DNA of 64,000 nucleotides, taken from positions 17,509,501 through 17,573,500 of the forward strand of contig AP031355.1 in the NCBI GenBank assembly GCA_037833965.1. Direction: 5' to 3'. The stretch's first letter is position 1. Every line of letters begins with the position of its first letter. A program made the translations under genes and the position numbers. Positions 37,631 through 50,984 of this stretch are shown piece by piece. The DNA comes from Marchantia polymorpha subsp. ruderalis (lineage: Eukaryota; Streptophyta; Marchantiopsida; Marchantiales; Marchantiaceae). The notes under the pieces are model-generated. The model ran no database searches. It was not told the DNA's origin and was given only the letters and a program-made list of their open reading frames with translations.

Positions 37631-39091
37631 CCCGGTGTGGACCGGGTCTGTAGCGAGGGTGACCGCTACGCTGTCGGTTGTGTCCCGGTGGGTTTCGACT
37701 CTACGTGAATTGCATTCAGTTGACATTTCATGTAATCTACTAGTCTTGAAGGTTCGCATTTGCTGCTGAGACATTGCGCTTCTTGTATTTTAGCCTCTGA
37801 TCTGATCCTCTATCCAGCCCTCGTTAATGACACTCTATCCGTCCATCACTACCATGTGATTGCATAGGGCATGCATGTTTCTCACATTTTACATTGTTGT
37901 TTATAATGAAATATTCAAGCTTTATCATTTTTATAAATGATGGTACCGCATGAAACAATGCTCTTATACTAAATTTGATTGAAATTAAAATATTTATTTA
38001 CAGTTGACTTCACATTAAATCTACATACATTCTTCTACACGTGTTTTAATAATAATAGAAACTTTTAGCATGTTATAATATATTTATTTACATTGAAAAT
38101 TCAATTGTATTTTTAACTTCCTTTGAAATTTGGGACATTGTTATGTTAGTATACAGCTTGAAAGTTTTCCTGCATATTTTCTTAGTATTTATGAGTTACC
38201 TTTTAGATAATAAAATGTGTTTGGTAATAATCTGCTCAATATATCAACAAATAGAGTACCAATGCCGAGATCGATACGTTTTTAACCCAGATATTGATTG
38301 TTGTGTATGAATGTCAACTTTATACATTTGCTTGGTCGGTTTTCTTCGAGATAAGAAGTTCGAGCAAGAGGTCCGGAATTCAGAGACAAAGCAGAGCTCA
38401 GAGACTTTGTGCCCAGAGAGGCTCAGATGATGCTTGACTTCCGGGGGCTCGCTTCGAAAGACGACAGCTGAATCCGAAGCGCAGAGCGCAAAGCGCTTTG
38501 ATGGAAAGCCGCGTCGGGATCGACTTTAGGTGCATGTCTGCACGTTGTCACGTTGCAGCAGAACGCGTTGGCGTCTGCATTGGCCAAAGCCTCGAGCTCG
38601 TCGGCTGCAGTCTGTGCATTATCCAGTGGCGACGATCTCAGTGACGCACACTTCTGTACTGCCTGCGCAGCACACCAAGATTCAGAGCATCGCCCACAAC
38701 CTCCACCTTTCCTTTCCGTGATCGTGCACCGATGACGGAAAGTGTGCTTCCTGTCGCTGGACTTTCGAGCCTTCCTCTGCTTCCTCGAAGCAAGAAACCG
38801 CGGCTAAGCTAAGCCCAGCTATGGCCTAACCGCTTCCTTTATCACAAGGCTCCCGATTCTGAGGTGCCGTAGTCCAGCGTCTCCGTAGGTCCACATACAA
38901 AGTTCAGGCGAGCAGAGTCTCCAATGGTACTTCCACACTCGAGAACAATCATCACTTGCCTGTGATCATTGCCGGTTGACCATCGAACCACTTGCACTTC
39001 AAATGTCTGCCTCCCTCTCTTCTTGTTATCTTCTGAATGCTAAGCTCCGTGCATTACCCACCCGGCTGAACCACAGTAGGTCACAGAGACA

Positions 39092-39099
39092 GAGGGAGG

Positions 39100-39134
<35 letters not shown>
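39092..39134. repeat. (GGGA)n-(GA)n purine microsatellite
   Basis: Three GGGA-type units are followed by about 15 GA repeats, all purines on the plus strand. Confidence 0.9.
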
Positions 39135-39138
<4 letters not shown>

Positions 39139-39562
39139 GTGAGGGAGGGAGGATTCGAGTGACAGACGTCCAATTTTAAGAAGTAGAAAAAGAATTTTGA
39201 AGATGCCCTTAAAAACAAAGAAAGCAGGTCGAACACAAAACATAGAAGATAAGAATCAATAAAATGAATATAAAAGACGAGAAGTTGAGAGCTCGACGGA
39301 GTCTCGTCTTCCATGTTGCGATCTGACTCGCTCGATTCATGGAAACGACGAGACTTTGTAATATTCAAGTAACAGTCGCTCGGCATGCTCGTGTGGTGTA
39401 CTGGAAATGGGAAAGTGGACTTTCGGCGACGATCTCGTAACTCATTCGGACTTTGAGGTCATGGGGACCAAGCGCCGAATGAATCCAGATTCCAGATTTT
39501 GCAAGATGTGCCCTTTACGGTTTGACTGCGACGCATCATTGCGTCATAACTACGCAGCAGCC

Positions 39563-39616
39563 TTTTGACCCTTTGGGTCCCCCGGGCTTGATCTATTACC
39601 ATTTACCATTTACCAT
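39563..39616 (+). repeat. LINE-like 3' tail, copy 2
   Basis: Matches the copy at 18137-18171 (TTTTGACCCTTTGGGT, then CTTGATCTATT) and ends in an ATTTACC short tandem tail, as many plant LINE copies do. The shared sequence begins abruptly at 39563, which fits a strongly 5'-truncated insertion. Confidence 0.55.
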
Positions 39617-40889
39617 GTGCAGTTTGAAAGTGCACTGCAGTCATCGTCTGGCACTTCGCTGCAGTCCATAAACGTGTGCAAACCTTGCCTCTCCCTCTAC
39701 CGCAGTCGGTCAGACCGACCTGTAGTCTTGCACCTGAGCTACATCGTCACGTGCCGCGATAGCAGGCGACATGGAAATCAGAAATCACAGTGAGAGAAAA
39801 GTTTGCCACATTGAACACGTTTGGACGGGTGTCGATCGAGTTCTGGAGCAGACAGGGCGGAATCTACTACGTTCAACATTTGCTGCACAAGGCTGCTTGC
39901 TGCTTCCCGTGACCGACTGGCCGAATATTCGACTCTGTGCTGCACATTTGCTGAGCGCAATGACGATCAACGTGATCGACGTTGCCGCTGAAACCTGCGC
40001 ATTCGTTGCACAATGGCGCTGTTCGTTGGACCTCAGGCGTTTATTTCCAGGTATGTGGCCAAATCATCATCCAGAAAAGGAAAAACGCTCGGTACACACA
40101 TCTCATGATGACAAGGTTCTCATTGTTTGAGTCAATCCCGTCGAAGAGTTTCCTCTTCGTCGGAATCTCGTTGCACCTCGTGGACCTCGTTTGCAACCCT
40201 CACAAACTTGGGACCGTTGCCACAGTTGCACATGGGTGTTCGACCACAGTTCAAGCCTGTGCTCGGTGATCACCAGAGAGTAGCGTCGTAAACTAATCCT
40301 CTGACGATGTCTTCGTTTGCTGCTGAGTGATAGGAATATTTTTTTCCGTACAGTGATGCTATGACCTCAAGATCATCAATTAGCAGCCAGATGCATATTA
40401 CAGTCTTTCTCGTTGAAAGAAAGTGGTTTAAGTTTCAAAACCTGGTTCACATTCTATTCTTGACTTGACTCTTTGCCAAAAAGTCGTCATCACTCCACTC
40501 GGATTTAACATCATTAATCCGACTTTACCTGGTCTTTATGAGACGCATCTCTTCCGTTCTGATACTGAGTTAGTCCCTTGTGGTAAAATGAATACCGTTC
40601 TCCACTTGTTTGAAAAGAAAGAAGAAGAAGAAGCATTTTGCTAAAAGTACCTCTACTCTTTTGCTACATGTTCTCCTCTCCTCTTCACCAAGTAAAGTGA
40701 GGGTATACCGAAAAGGAGAAAAGCATTTAAATTCTTCTCCTTTCAGTTCATGTAGTTATTTATCTGACAATATTTTATGTTTACTTAAGTGTTACGTGAT
40801 GAAATTCTTCTTATGATGTTAAGTAGTGGTGTTTATCGGAGTAGATTTGTAAAAAGATTATTTCTCATTAAGTTTTGCAAGAAACACAC

Positions 40890-41600
40890 ATCATGTGTTA
40901 GGACAAATATTTGGTGAAACACATGTGATGTGATCTTCTCACATGTATTCATGTGGATATTTCAGTTAGTATTTATTTCACGGAGATTTTTAGTTTTTTT
41001 GGGTTCATTTTGCATTTTATCACATTGAGCATTTTAACTCCATGAATTTTCTATTGTGTGAAATTGTAGCCATGTGTGGGGATGGTTTGTGTTGTTCAAT
41101 CCTACAGTTCAAGGTTAAATTTTATTCTCGAGATTTTTTATTATGATATGATATGATATTGATGAGTTGAAGTTATTGTTCGTTAGTGTTAGCTCAAATT
41201 TTGGGTTAAATTCTCGGTCATCTAACTCGGATTAGAGTTAAGATTAGACCTAGGGTATTTTGCTGCCATGTATAAATAGTAGGGAGAGCCACAGTTTGCA
41301 TTGAACACTTTGCAAGTTTTTAAATAAAGTCCTCATTGTTTTTGTGTAGATGTAAACCTTTGTATTCTTGTCCGCGTTGTTTCTCTATTCGTGATGTTTT
41401 ATGAATTCTTTTGTTTCCTATTACATGATTGATGTTGAATCACTTTGTGAAAATTTTCAGCTTGTGTAGTGTAGCTATATACAAAATCATTGTGTTTGAG
41501 ATAAAGTAGAACACGTATTATATTTTTCTAGTGAATAATTTTTTTGTGGTTGACAAAAAGATCATTTTTTTAGATTATTTGTATGTCTTATTTTTTTGGC
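40890..41600 (+). repeat. LTR-like promoter region, borders unclear
   Basis: A TATA box (TGTATAAATAGTAGGGAG at about 41270-41287) is followed within 70 bp by AATAAA and T-rich sequence, the arrangement seen in plant LTRs. I find no internal retroelement domain and no convincing target duplication, so the limits are approximate and the call is tentative. Confidence 0.3.
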
Positions 41601-41775
41601 TCGTAATTCATTTATTTTCTCTAAATCTAACATGGTATTTTATCTTGCGAAAATATATATTTATTTGTCATAATGATGATTGCGTATGGTGTTGAATGAA
41701 AGATGAATGAGCATTTGTTGGATTGTAATGATTCAACTGAGTTTTGTCACAACTTGCAAATTTTAACAATTGAAT

Positions 41776-41805
41776 CAAGCAGTCGGGTTGTTTTCCGACT
41801 GCTTG
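41776..41805. repeat. Perfect 11-bp inverted repeat (hairpin)
   Basis: CAAGCAGTCGG and CCGACTGCTTG are separated by eight bases (GTTGTTTT). The stem is GC-rich in an AT-rich setting. No gene ends here. Confidence 0.8.
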
Positions 41806-41819
41806 TAGTTTCATGTATT

Positions 41820-44604
41820 GACACATGAATGCATTACCAATTGTACTTTCATTTTCAATTTAATTTCACCTTTTACATATAAAGTGAACACAAACTGGAT
41901 ACTAAGGTCTTCTTTCACATTAAACAAATCGGGGAAAAAAACTTACCCTAGTCAGCGGAGTATACGCTCTGTATTAATCTGCATCTTTTGTTTGGGAAGC
42001 AAACAAAGTGCGGAGTTCCATATAGGAGAAGTCTCAAAGATGTCAATTGCGCGAACTTTTCTTGCCTACAAACGGAGAACATACTTAGAATTGAATAACC
42101 ACGTGAAGTACATTGTCCAGCACAAATGATGGATACTCACCATCAAGAACCAAACGGGTGGTTTTAAAAAAATCTTATAGTGTTCTATAATATATCTCTT
42201 TTAAGTGAAATTTTTTACAATATCTGGTATACTATAGATAGTATCTAGTTGATGTTTGAAAAAATTTACACGACAGAATGAAGGATACCCATGTGATCTT
42301 ATATGATATTGTATTACATGTATTTTCATATACATGTAAAACAATTCAATATAAAGGTTTAAATGAATGAGAAAAGTTAATATAGATATACATCCATATC
42401 CACGTTGACATTATTTATGTATTTACTGATAATCCGTGCACAGTGTATATATAATCAACAATTGTAAAATCATAGCATGCACAACGCATCTAGCACATCA
42501 TATCCAGAGACCAAGGATGCAATGAGCAGGTTTCTCCAATATACCATATCCATTCTTTCATTCCCAACCAAGTAAAAATATGCCAATCCATGATGGATTA
42601 GAATACATTTCACTGTGCCACGGTGACTGATGTTTCTCCCCGTGACATAGGCCAGATTCCTTGTTGTCTCGTACTTTACCATACACTGTCAGTGAACAAC
42701 GAATCATGAGGATTTTTCTCCGATGTAATATTCGAAAATTTCAGGTTTAATCAGCACACCCATGTGGAATTTACTCTTCTGCAATGTAGGTGACGTTCAC
42801 GTGTGGTAAGATTCATTATTGCCTTCATAGACTGCTTAATCCATCTGTAAGCAGATAAGTTCATGCACGTCGTGCGGATATTAACGCTGTTTGAAGTCCT
42901 ACAATTGCCTACTCAGGTGGTGTGAGAACCAAAAGTGCTAATTGTTTTGATAGTTCCGATGGCGTACGTGATTTGGTTGGAGTGTTCATACATACTGTCT
43001 GCACGTGTTAGCGGCCACAGATCAGAGAATACTCTTATCATGTGTAACATCACCAAATCGAAGTATCCAACTATAACATCCAGCCACGTATTTCTCTGTG
43101 CAAATATTCTCCCTGAAACAGGCAACGTTACTTCGGAAGCAATTTAAAAGTGTTTCATGTAGATGTTTTGCAGATCACAAATCCCATAAATAAGTGAACA
43201 ATGCCCAAATCCTGCATTTGGCGTGGACAAGCTCGTTAACGAATAGCAGCGCAGTATGGGATGAGAAGGGAAGAGATGGTTTCTTCCGATCTAGAGTCTT
43301 ATCGATTCCCGAGGTTACACCAGTGAAATATATATTATAAGACTTAATCCATGGGAGTTATTAGTTCGGTGCCCATAAAAAGTTTGCTCCAATAAAAGGG
43401 AAATTTGGAGGAAGGCAACGTGCAGTATTAATAATTCGTGTGAGTGAAAACTGGAGGGCACAAGGGAGAGAAGTTCATTGAATACGTCGGAGTTGCATAG
43501 ACAAAGAATACAGTAAAGTGGCCTCTAAACGATTCGACGTTCTTTCCGAGTAATTGCTAGAGTTCAAGCAGGCAGATATCCACGCAAGACGGAACAGATA
43601 ACACATGTTGTAGAGCCAGAAGAATAAGGGATATCAGACAGTGTTCAAAGATCCTGTCAGTATCAACTGTCCAAGAGCCTCAATATAAAATCAAATTCCA
43701 ATACTCACGGCCTTGCTCAGGACCTTGACGATATTCAGAGATCTGTAGAGAGACTAATCGGATTTGATGAAACTAGCAACTGCTCTCTGGCCGGCATTGA
43801 AGGCACCGTAGAACTGGAATTCCTAAGCAACAACTACGAGAATAATTCACACGGCGATTGAGAGCTTGCGATTGAATACTCAGCACTCTCAGGATATATG
43901 CTGACACCAATGTTCACAGCGAATTCAAGTAAACTTTGCTCGGTACCAGGTCCGTAATCTTATCAGAATCGGCAGCAGATACAAACTATCAACATACGTC
44001 GTACAGGAGACAACTCACGTAGGCACAATCCCTCTTCATCTTTCGATTAGAGCCAAGTGCTGACAACGCGACGTCGAGATTTTCAGTGCAGATCTATAGA
44101 AAAGCTTGACTATGTACATGCACCACAACCTATAATCTCAATCGATGAATCTTGACATAAAAGAAAGTGATCTGTACAAGAACCCTGTTCAATCCTCTTC
44201 CTGTACTAAGTATACCGTGCAGGGTCTGTTGATACAAATTTGCCAACTATGTCCAAAAGCCAAAACTAAAGGTCAGACACAGCTACATCAGGCACATACT
44301 AATGAATCACAAATTCCATCCCACATTGACGTGTGAGAAAGGAAGATGATCTATACAGCTTTTGTTCCTAAGATGTCAGAGAATTTTCTTCAGAAAGGAG
44401 CAAATTTGGGGACGGCGAGAACCGGGATCAAAAAGTCGGCAGAGGCCAAGAATTATGAGCTTCACCACACTCCAGAACAGAATCTACTGTCTGATTCCTT
44501 TGAAGGAACTTGAGCCTTGAGAAGAAGGAACAGACAGACGCAGCGGTCTAGTGAAATACCTCAAACCCCAAAATTTTGAAACTGAGATTTACCTGGTCGA
44601 AAAT
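41820..44604. other. Intergenic sequence
   Basis: No gene is supported. Frames at 42470-42682 and 42913-43147 are open on one or both strands without conserved features. The last part is presumably the 3' UTR side of the Claspin-like gene. Confidence 0.4.
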
Positions 44605-47600
44605 TTAACCTTTGGATTTACGAGATGGTTTTGAAGGCTTCATGACGGAAAAGATGGAGAGATCTCCCGAGCGAGAGCTGCTTCCATTCAGGCTGAAAGA
44701 AGAATCTCTTGCAAGTACTGACTTCTCCAAGTCGGCAGCCTGTTGCCTTAAAATTTGAAACAGTGATGGACCAGTTGTCTCCGCTGCCTTCGCTTCATTG
44801 CCCTTCCCTCCTGATGAACCGCCTCTGGAGGTAGGAGTAGTTCGTGCTTTACGGTTTTGATTATCCCCACCCGTGGCAGGAGACAAGTCTTTCACACCCT
44901 GGACAATCATCGTAGATAAAATGACGAAATGATTGAGTAAGAATAAACACAAATAAGAACTTCACCGTAACTAAGTAAAAAGACAAATCCAGAATAAGTT
45001 TAGGTGTTGCAAAGCAGGTACCTTATCGTCACTTCCCTGAGGCCGACTTGCATGGTTGCTGTTACTATCATCGCGTCCAAATATGTACGATCGAGAATTT
45101 CCTGATCCTTGCCGCGTGGTTGGTGGCACAGAAGTCGTAGTTGTGCGCCGCACGAAGGAGGACTGCACACGAACGATCATCGCAGGTAAGCTGGGTCCAT
45201 TTGCTGCAATGTCGCGCAGTGAAGAAGGAGAAAACAACTTAATATCCGAATGAATTTGGATAACAAACTAATCTGAGTTTTGTTCTAGGTGTTCTTACCT
45301 GTACGTGCGACAGAGTATGGTGATGTGCTACGCCAAGGGGCCGCATGTCGTTACTTCCTGTATACATGGGAAGTCTATTAGTAACAATTCTTGGTAGCAT
45401 TTGGTACTTCAATTTCTAAAGAGAATAGGAGGGAGAAGCAGGTGGCGCACCTGTTGTAACTTTGGTACTTTTTATTGTTGCGACATTTACTTTGTTTATG
45501 AGGCTGAAAATTTGTCTTGAAGTCTCGTCATCGTGTACAGAGGGGAGTTCGCTGTGCTCTTCCTATATACCAGACGTTCAATGCAGAAAGTCATACAATA
45601 GCATCTATGACCCTACAATCGGAGTACGGTGTACTTTGAGCATGACGAGCTAGAAAACTCTGAACAGCCGGTTTCTTAAGTACAAAACGAACATACGGCT
45701 CCTGGTGAATAAACGTTCGAATCCAACTAGGCGAGACAAGCTTATTCAAGACATGTAATTAATCCCCATGCGAAGATTACATTGAACACGAAATCTTAAA
45801 AGGAGAGCCAAGGCACATTCTTTTCTGCAAAATACTGGAGACAACTGCCAAATTCATTGCGATCACTTACAGATTCATTGAGCAGTCGCTGCCGCCGAAA
45901 CCATTCATCTTCTTCTTCACAGTCATCGTCTTCCGTTTCTTCAACTTCTTGGCTTCTTGAACGTTTAACACCATGATCGGTGGGCTCTTCACTTTTTCTC
46001 TTAATACTAGATGTTAGGCTCGCGACTGTAGACTCAGTTGGTTCCTCTGTTGCTTCCTCCACTGTTTGGGACTTACACCCTGTGCTGTCATCATCATCTA
46101 CCTCGTCCAAAATTCCGGGCAGTTTTTGCTTCTTGGCTTTGTTCCTCCAACCAGTTTCTATCCTCTGTAAAATGGTATCTGTCATAGAATCGTCTTGCTG
46201 CTGAAGCCATTTTCGATGGAGGTCTGCACGCCGTTTCCTGTCGGCTGCTTTTTCGGTCACATCCTGTGCTAACAGATCGCGAAGGTCTTCGGTAGTATCG
46301 TCATCCTCGTCATCCTCATCTTCCAGAAGGTCTTCATCCTCATCTTCCGCTTCATCATCTATTAGACCCCTAACACGAGATACAGTGGGGAGGACTTCTG
46401 CTGCTCTTTTCGGATCCTTGTTTTCCTTCTCCTCGTCTTCCACTCGAGAACTGTTTTGAATATATTTATCTCAGTAAGGGTTCAGAACTGAGATACTGGA
46501 AACACATTTCTATCCAACAATACAACAAGAGCATACAAACAAGAGAAATAGTAATTAAATTGAACGAAATTTATAACAACAGCAATCACCCCCGAAATAG
46601 GTAGTACGGGGAGTAAATGTGATAAACGTTCAAACTTCCACCTCTCAAATGGCTATCTTGTTATCGCTTGAAAGAGATGAAGATCATTAAAAAATGAAAC
46701 TTTACCTGCTATCTTCGTCCTGAGTTTCGGAGTCAAACTGCAAATTCATACTGTATTCAGGAAGAGTTACATCTTCGTCTCTACCTCTTGCATCTGGAGC
46801 TTCATCTCGACTTGGGCTCAGTTGAGAATCGCAGTATAGCTCCTGAATTGTTCCATGGTATGAGAGGAATATTAGCAACTCACTGTTTTTAGCTTCCAGT
46901 CTAATACCCTCCACTTGTGGGGAAACGAGATCAGGACAGTAAAAGTCAGCACTACAAGCTCAAAACAAGCAAGGTTAAATAGTGTCACGTTTCACCTGTG
47001 AATCTATCAAAAGTGGCCGCAGGGGGGCCTCCCGTTTGCCTGATACCACCGAAGACTGCCAGTACCAGAGAGGCACGTCATTATGCAGAAAAATCAAAGC
47101 CTGTAAAGAAGGAGGTGCATAATTGTTGGAGAACAATATCTGCAAGCTATATTTCAACAGAATGTAGACACTTGACGCTTTCCCAGAAAATCCATCCTGG
47201 TGACAAGCATGACTTGAAGCCTTACCTTATCAGCGCGAGATGCTTCAGGTCTGGTTTCCGGTGTACTCGGTCTGCTGGGTCCTTCTACAGATTCAACGAA
47301 GGCTGTGGTGTTCTGAAAGTTTCCAAATATTGAAAAAAATTTACGTGTTAAAACAGGAAACGGAAGAATGCACTGGGAAGGGATATTGAATAGAAGAACA
47401 ATGACCTGGAGAACTACCCTTGAGCAGAGGAGAAGCGTTCATCAAATTAGACAATGTAAGTGGACCTACAAGAGCCCGTACCATATGCTCATTGGTTCCA
47501 CTTGTTCCACCAGGTTCTTGCTTCACGGCCAGAACCTGATGAGTGGGAGGCTTCACCATCACCACCTCGATGTCGTCCTCCAGATCTAAGTTCAATCCAC

Positions 47601-48901
47601 TGTCGACAGAGAGAGCCTTCTTCAAGTCCAAGATTGGGCGTTTCGAAGAACACTCGGCAACTTGATGAGATGATCTCTTCCTATCATGTTCAACACACTT
47701 CTTTCAGACAAGCAACCTTCAACATACAGAGAAGGAACACGATTCGCAGGGACACAAATATTCTGCACACATAGTCAATTCATCTTTGGCCCAAGTGTAC
47801 ACCTGGTAGAACTGATGTTGGACATAAACGAGAACGAAAATCTCATGTGGGATCCCCGATATGTCCAAACACTTGAAGTGAGTTAAACAGCGCAAACTTA
47901 TCAAATCTGAGTATTTCCGAGAAAATCTAGACTGAGAGGCTTACTCTGATCACTTTTTCTGTCAAATTTTCCTGATTGTGACTAACAGAAGTACGTAGGT
48001 AGATATAAAAAAACACAGAGGGATGTTGTGCTGCGGTCAAGCTGCGGCGCACTAGCTGCCTTCTTACTTTTGAGCTCGCTGCAGCTTACGATTCCGCATT
48101 TTCTCTAGAACACTAGATATTGGTTTCTGCTCCAGCTGCTCTTCGGGAAATGCCACCTTCTTGGACTCTGAACAAATAAAATCGGCGTGTAAAGATTTTG
48201 ACCTGTAAATCATGATAACCTTTCATTCCAGGTACGTCCCAGATAGTTAATACAATAACAGACGATATCATCGATAGATTGGAAACCGCAGTGCAATCGC
48301 ATGCACTGCTCACAATCCAGCACATTAGAAACTACTGTTCAGGTGTGATATTCGTTAAACACCATGCTCCATACAAGAATAAAGTCACATCCATGCATCA
48401 AGTCAGGGACAAACGAGCACAAACCTCTCAGTAATCTTTGCGTCTCTGCGTCTATAGATTCGGCCTCTTCCCTCCTCTGCAAGAAAAATGGGTTCGTTTT
48501 ATCAAGAAAGGTTTGTGCCGATTGAATGCTTCAGAATGTGGTTACTCTCCTCACAGCTATGAGAGACCTGAGAAATAACCCTCTCATTCATCAAAATTGC
48601 GTAGATATTGTGGAGGCACAGTTATGCGGATCTACTTGAAATTATCGGCGACTAGAATCCGTAGTGACAATTTGTTGAGATCAGCAACATCCGTCACAAA
48701 AGTACAACGATTTATGTAGAAGAGTATCACCTTCTTCTTGGAAATACTGGCCGCCGCATCTAGGCCATATTCTATCTCCAAATCAGGTAATGACGGGTCA
48801 TCCTCGGTAGCAAGAGACTTCCTCTTCTTATCGTTCTGTGGTGAACCAGGCATCTCTGGTTCCATGTCCGTGTTTTCCCTCTCAGAATTCCCTCCGTCCA
48901 T
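44605..48901 (-). CDS. Claspin/Mrc1-like replication checkpoint mediator
   Basis: Eleven exons (minus order): 48731-48901, 48425-48476, 48068-48167, 47418-47680, 47226-47302, 46996-47100, 46706-46842, 45871-46450, 45299-45415, 45022-45237, 44605-44898. Phases agree throughout, giving about 703 aa. Claspin/Mrc1 travels with the replication fork and passes the checkpoint signal to the effector kinase. Supporting features: the ETQRLLRESKKVAFPEE segment (about residues 68-84), which resembles the conserved Claspin RESQRLIRE motif; a highly acidic central block after RVRGLIDDEAEDEDED; basic helices; and a C-terminal part with SFVRR...SRSYIFGRDDSNS, like the Claspin C-terminus. No folded enzymatic domain is present. 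The left border of exon 4 and the exon 4/5 junction have alternatives, and exon 10 has a weak acceptor (TATTAAG). Family call from motifs, moderately sure. Confidence 0.75.
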
Positions 48902-50984
48902 TGCAAGAAGGCTCGCAATGCCTCAAGGACTGGTTACGTTCACTTCTCTTGCCCTTGACAACCCTTCGACAGAGAATTTCGAAAAATTCCAAACGCTGAT
49001 CACGATACTGAATGTGTGAACGTGTCTAATCGTGGGGTAGCCCAGAACTAAAATTCCTGTCTCTGATGTCTTCTACTGCGGCCGAAGAACTGGAGTCTCG
49101 CAATCTGCTAGACCATTCTTTCACAATTATCTCCAGCTGCGAAATCAAGTTTGAAAGGTCGTCAGCTGCGAATCAAACAGGTATTCGTGGCCATGTTTCA
49201 CTCACTTACACCTTGCCGGCTCCAGCTCCACTACACGGCAGACCAATCGGACTGGCAGCTCGTGGCAGAGGGAGTATCCAGAAGACCTCTGCCTCGCCTA
49301 AACCTGCGCCCGTCGGAAGAACTCTAAGAATTCTAACTACCCCGGACGAAATACCCACTCAAGGCAATCGCGTTGCCCGATTGGAGCAATTTCTATGCCT
49401 CCAGAAGTTCACATCACCGTCGATCTAAAGGCGAATGAGTGGGCGCAATCACGCAAAGTTCCTGTCTCCTCCACAACGGACAAACAACAGCACTCCGCGC
49501 ACCAAGAAACACCATGAGTCGAGGAGGAAGAGGTAAAAGAAGCCCACAAATCCCCACAGCGCCGGTTTTGGACCGCGCTTCTCCTGGACCGGCCTGAGCT
49601 TCTGAGCTCCACTCGACTGTTCTGAAAAAAATCCTTCGGAACCAGACCTCGGACCTCGACTCAGAGCTCGATTATCTGCGGCATTGTTGCCGAGCACGCT
49701 CGCAATGTTCTCGCATTGCTCGGGCAGACAGTTTCGAATTGGTCGAATCGAGCGCCTCTGCTAACGAGCCGATTGCACGTTTGAACGAGCGATGAGGCGC
49801 GAAAATGCTCGACATGCTACAGGCGATTTATATGCGGGGCCCAGGTCGCCGCGACGGGAGATCGCCGGTGCGCACTCGCCTGGTCTTGTCAGGACAAAGC
49901 TTCTGCGAGGGGCAACCGTAAGGCCAACGCAACATCCGTGCCGTGCCGCCGGTTCCGGTGGAGATTCCGTCCTCGGTGTTATATACGCTGACCTGCTACT
50001 GAAAGCCCGCGTATCTTGTCTTTATACAGGGGTCCGCTCCTTATCGTCGCTATGTCGGTCGATGTTACAAGAATCACCGGTTGTCTCGCTGCGATGCGTG
50101 TCACCAGGGAGTGGGCCCTGAGACTGGCAACGGCCTAGGTGGGTAACCGGTGACCTAACCCAGTCAGTAGACGGTTACACAGCAGCGTGGTTACATACTC
50201 TCTTAATGACGGCGCTGGATCGAGTTGACTTGGGTCACATTCCTACGAGGACAGGAGTTTGTTCGTAATGAGTCTCTCCCTGAGAGAATCATTCGGTGCT
50301 CCCTGAGAGAAAGCACCGAATAATTCACAGCTATACCTTCTGCTATATTCTACACATCCACTTGATGAGGTTTTCCCATCGAGTGCCTTCCGAGGGAATC
50401 CCAAGGTCAATTCGCCACAGGCGGTACATTCGTGAGTTTTGAATAAAGAGTACCAAGATTGGATAAAATTTATTCAGATGAAAACTCAAATCAGTTGAAT
50501 ATTATGAAGTTAGTTTTCATTCATACCATTATAACAATTGCGATTTCTTTGATTCATTTTAAATCTAAATCAAATACACTACTAACGCTAACATAATATT
50601 TTACACTAACATAATATTATGACTTAAAGTGATCATATGTGATAGCGTGTATTTTGTAAAAAATGGCTTAATACACCTAGACGAATGAAAAGGCTACCTT
50701 TGGTCGATCAGGCAAAAAGATGCCAATTTTATTTTTTTCAAGAATTCTGAGCATTCACAAACTGATATTTACAGTTTGTGAATGTTAAATCACACAAAAT
50801 CACGAGTTTCTTGAAGACGTATATTCACAGAACGAGAACATGTTAGAACTGAATGGGTAAATTGGTAACCACAGGCACTGTTTGCGGGCAAGTATAATAA
50901 ACTTCGATGACCCTGATGACAGGTGTCGAAGGTGGGTCGAAGGTGATGTGGCAGCTGACGCGGAATAGGCGGCATTCATACAGT
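48902..50984. other. Intergenic sequence upstream of the Claspin-like gene
   Basis: Balanced composition close to the start codon, AT-rich from about 50430 to 50780. Open frames at 49066-49428, 49449-49697 and 49792-50121 have no recognisable features. The hairpin at 50291-50321 is annotated separately. Confidence 0.4.
50291..50321. repeat. Perfect 10-bp inverted repeat (hairpin)
   Basis: ATTCGGTGCT and AGCACCGAAT enclose CCCTGAGAGAA. The loop repeats the TCCCTGAGAGA found just upstream at about 50277-50287. Confidence 0.8.

Larger units (their letters stand above)
36719..40880. other. Intergenic sequence with microsatellites
   Basis: No gene is supported. Frames at 37416-37769, 38530-38735 and 39771-40130 are open but without recognisable features. 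It contains the (GGCC)n and (GA)n repeats and the second LINE-like tail. Confidence 0.4.

Noticed and set aside
45700..45735. GTTCGAATCC resembling a tRNA T-loop
   Set aside because: The flanking bases do not form a T-stem and no acceptor or anticodon stem can be folded around it.
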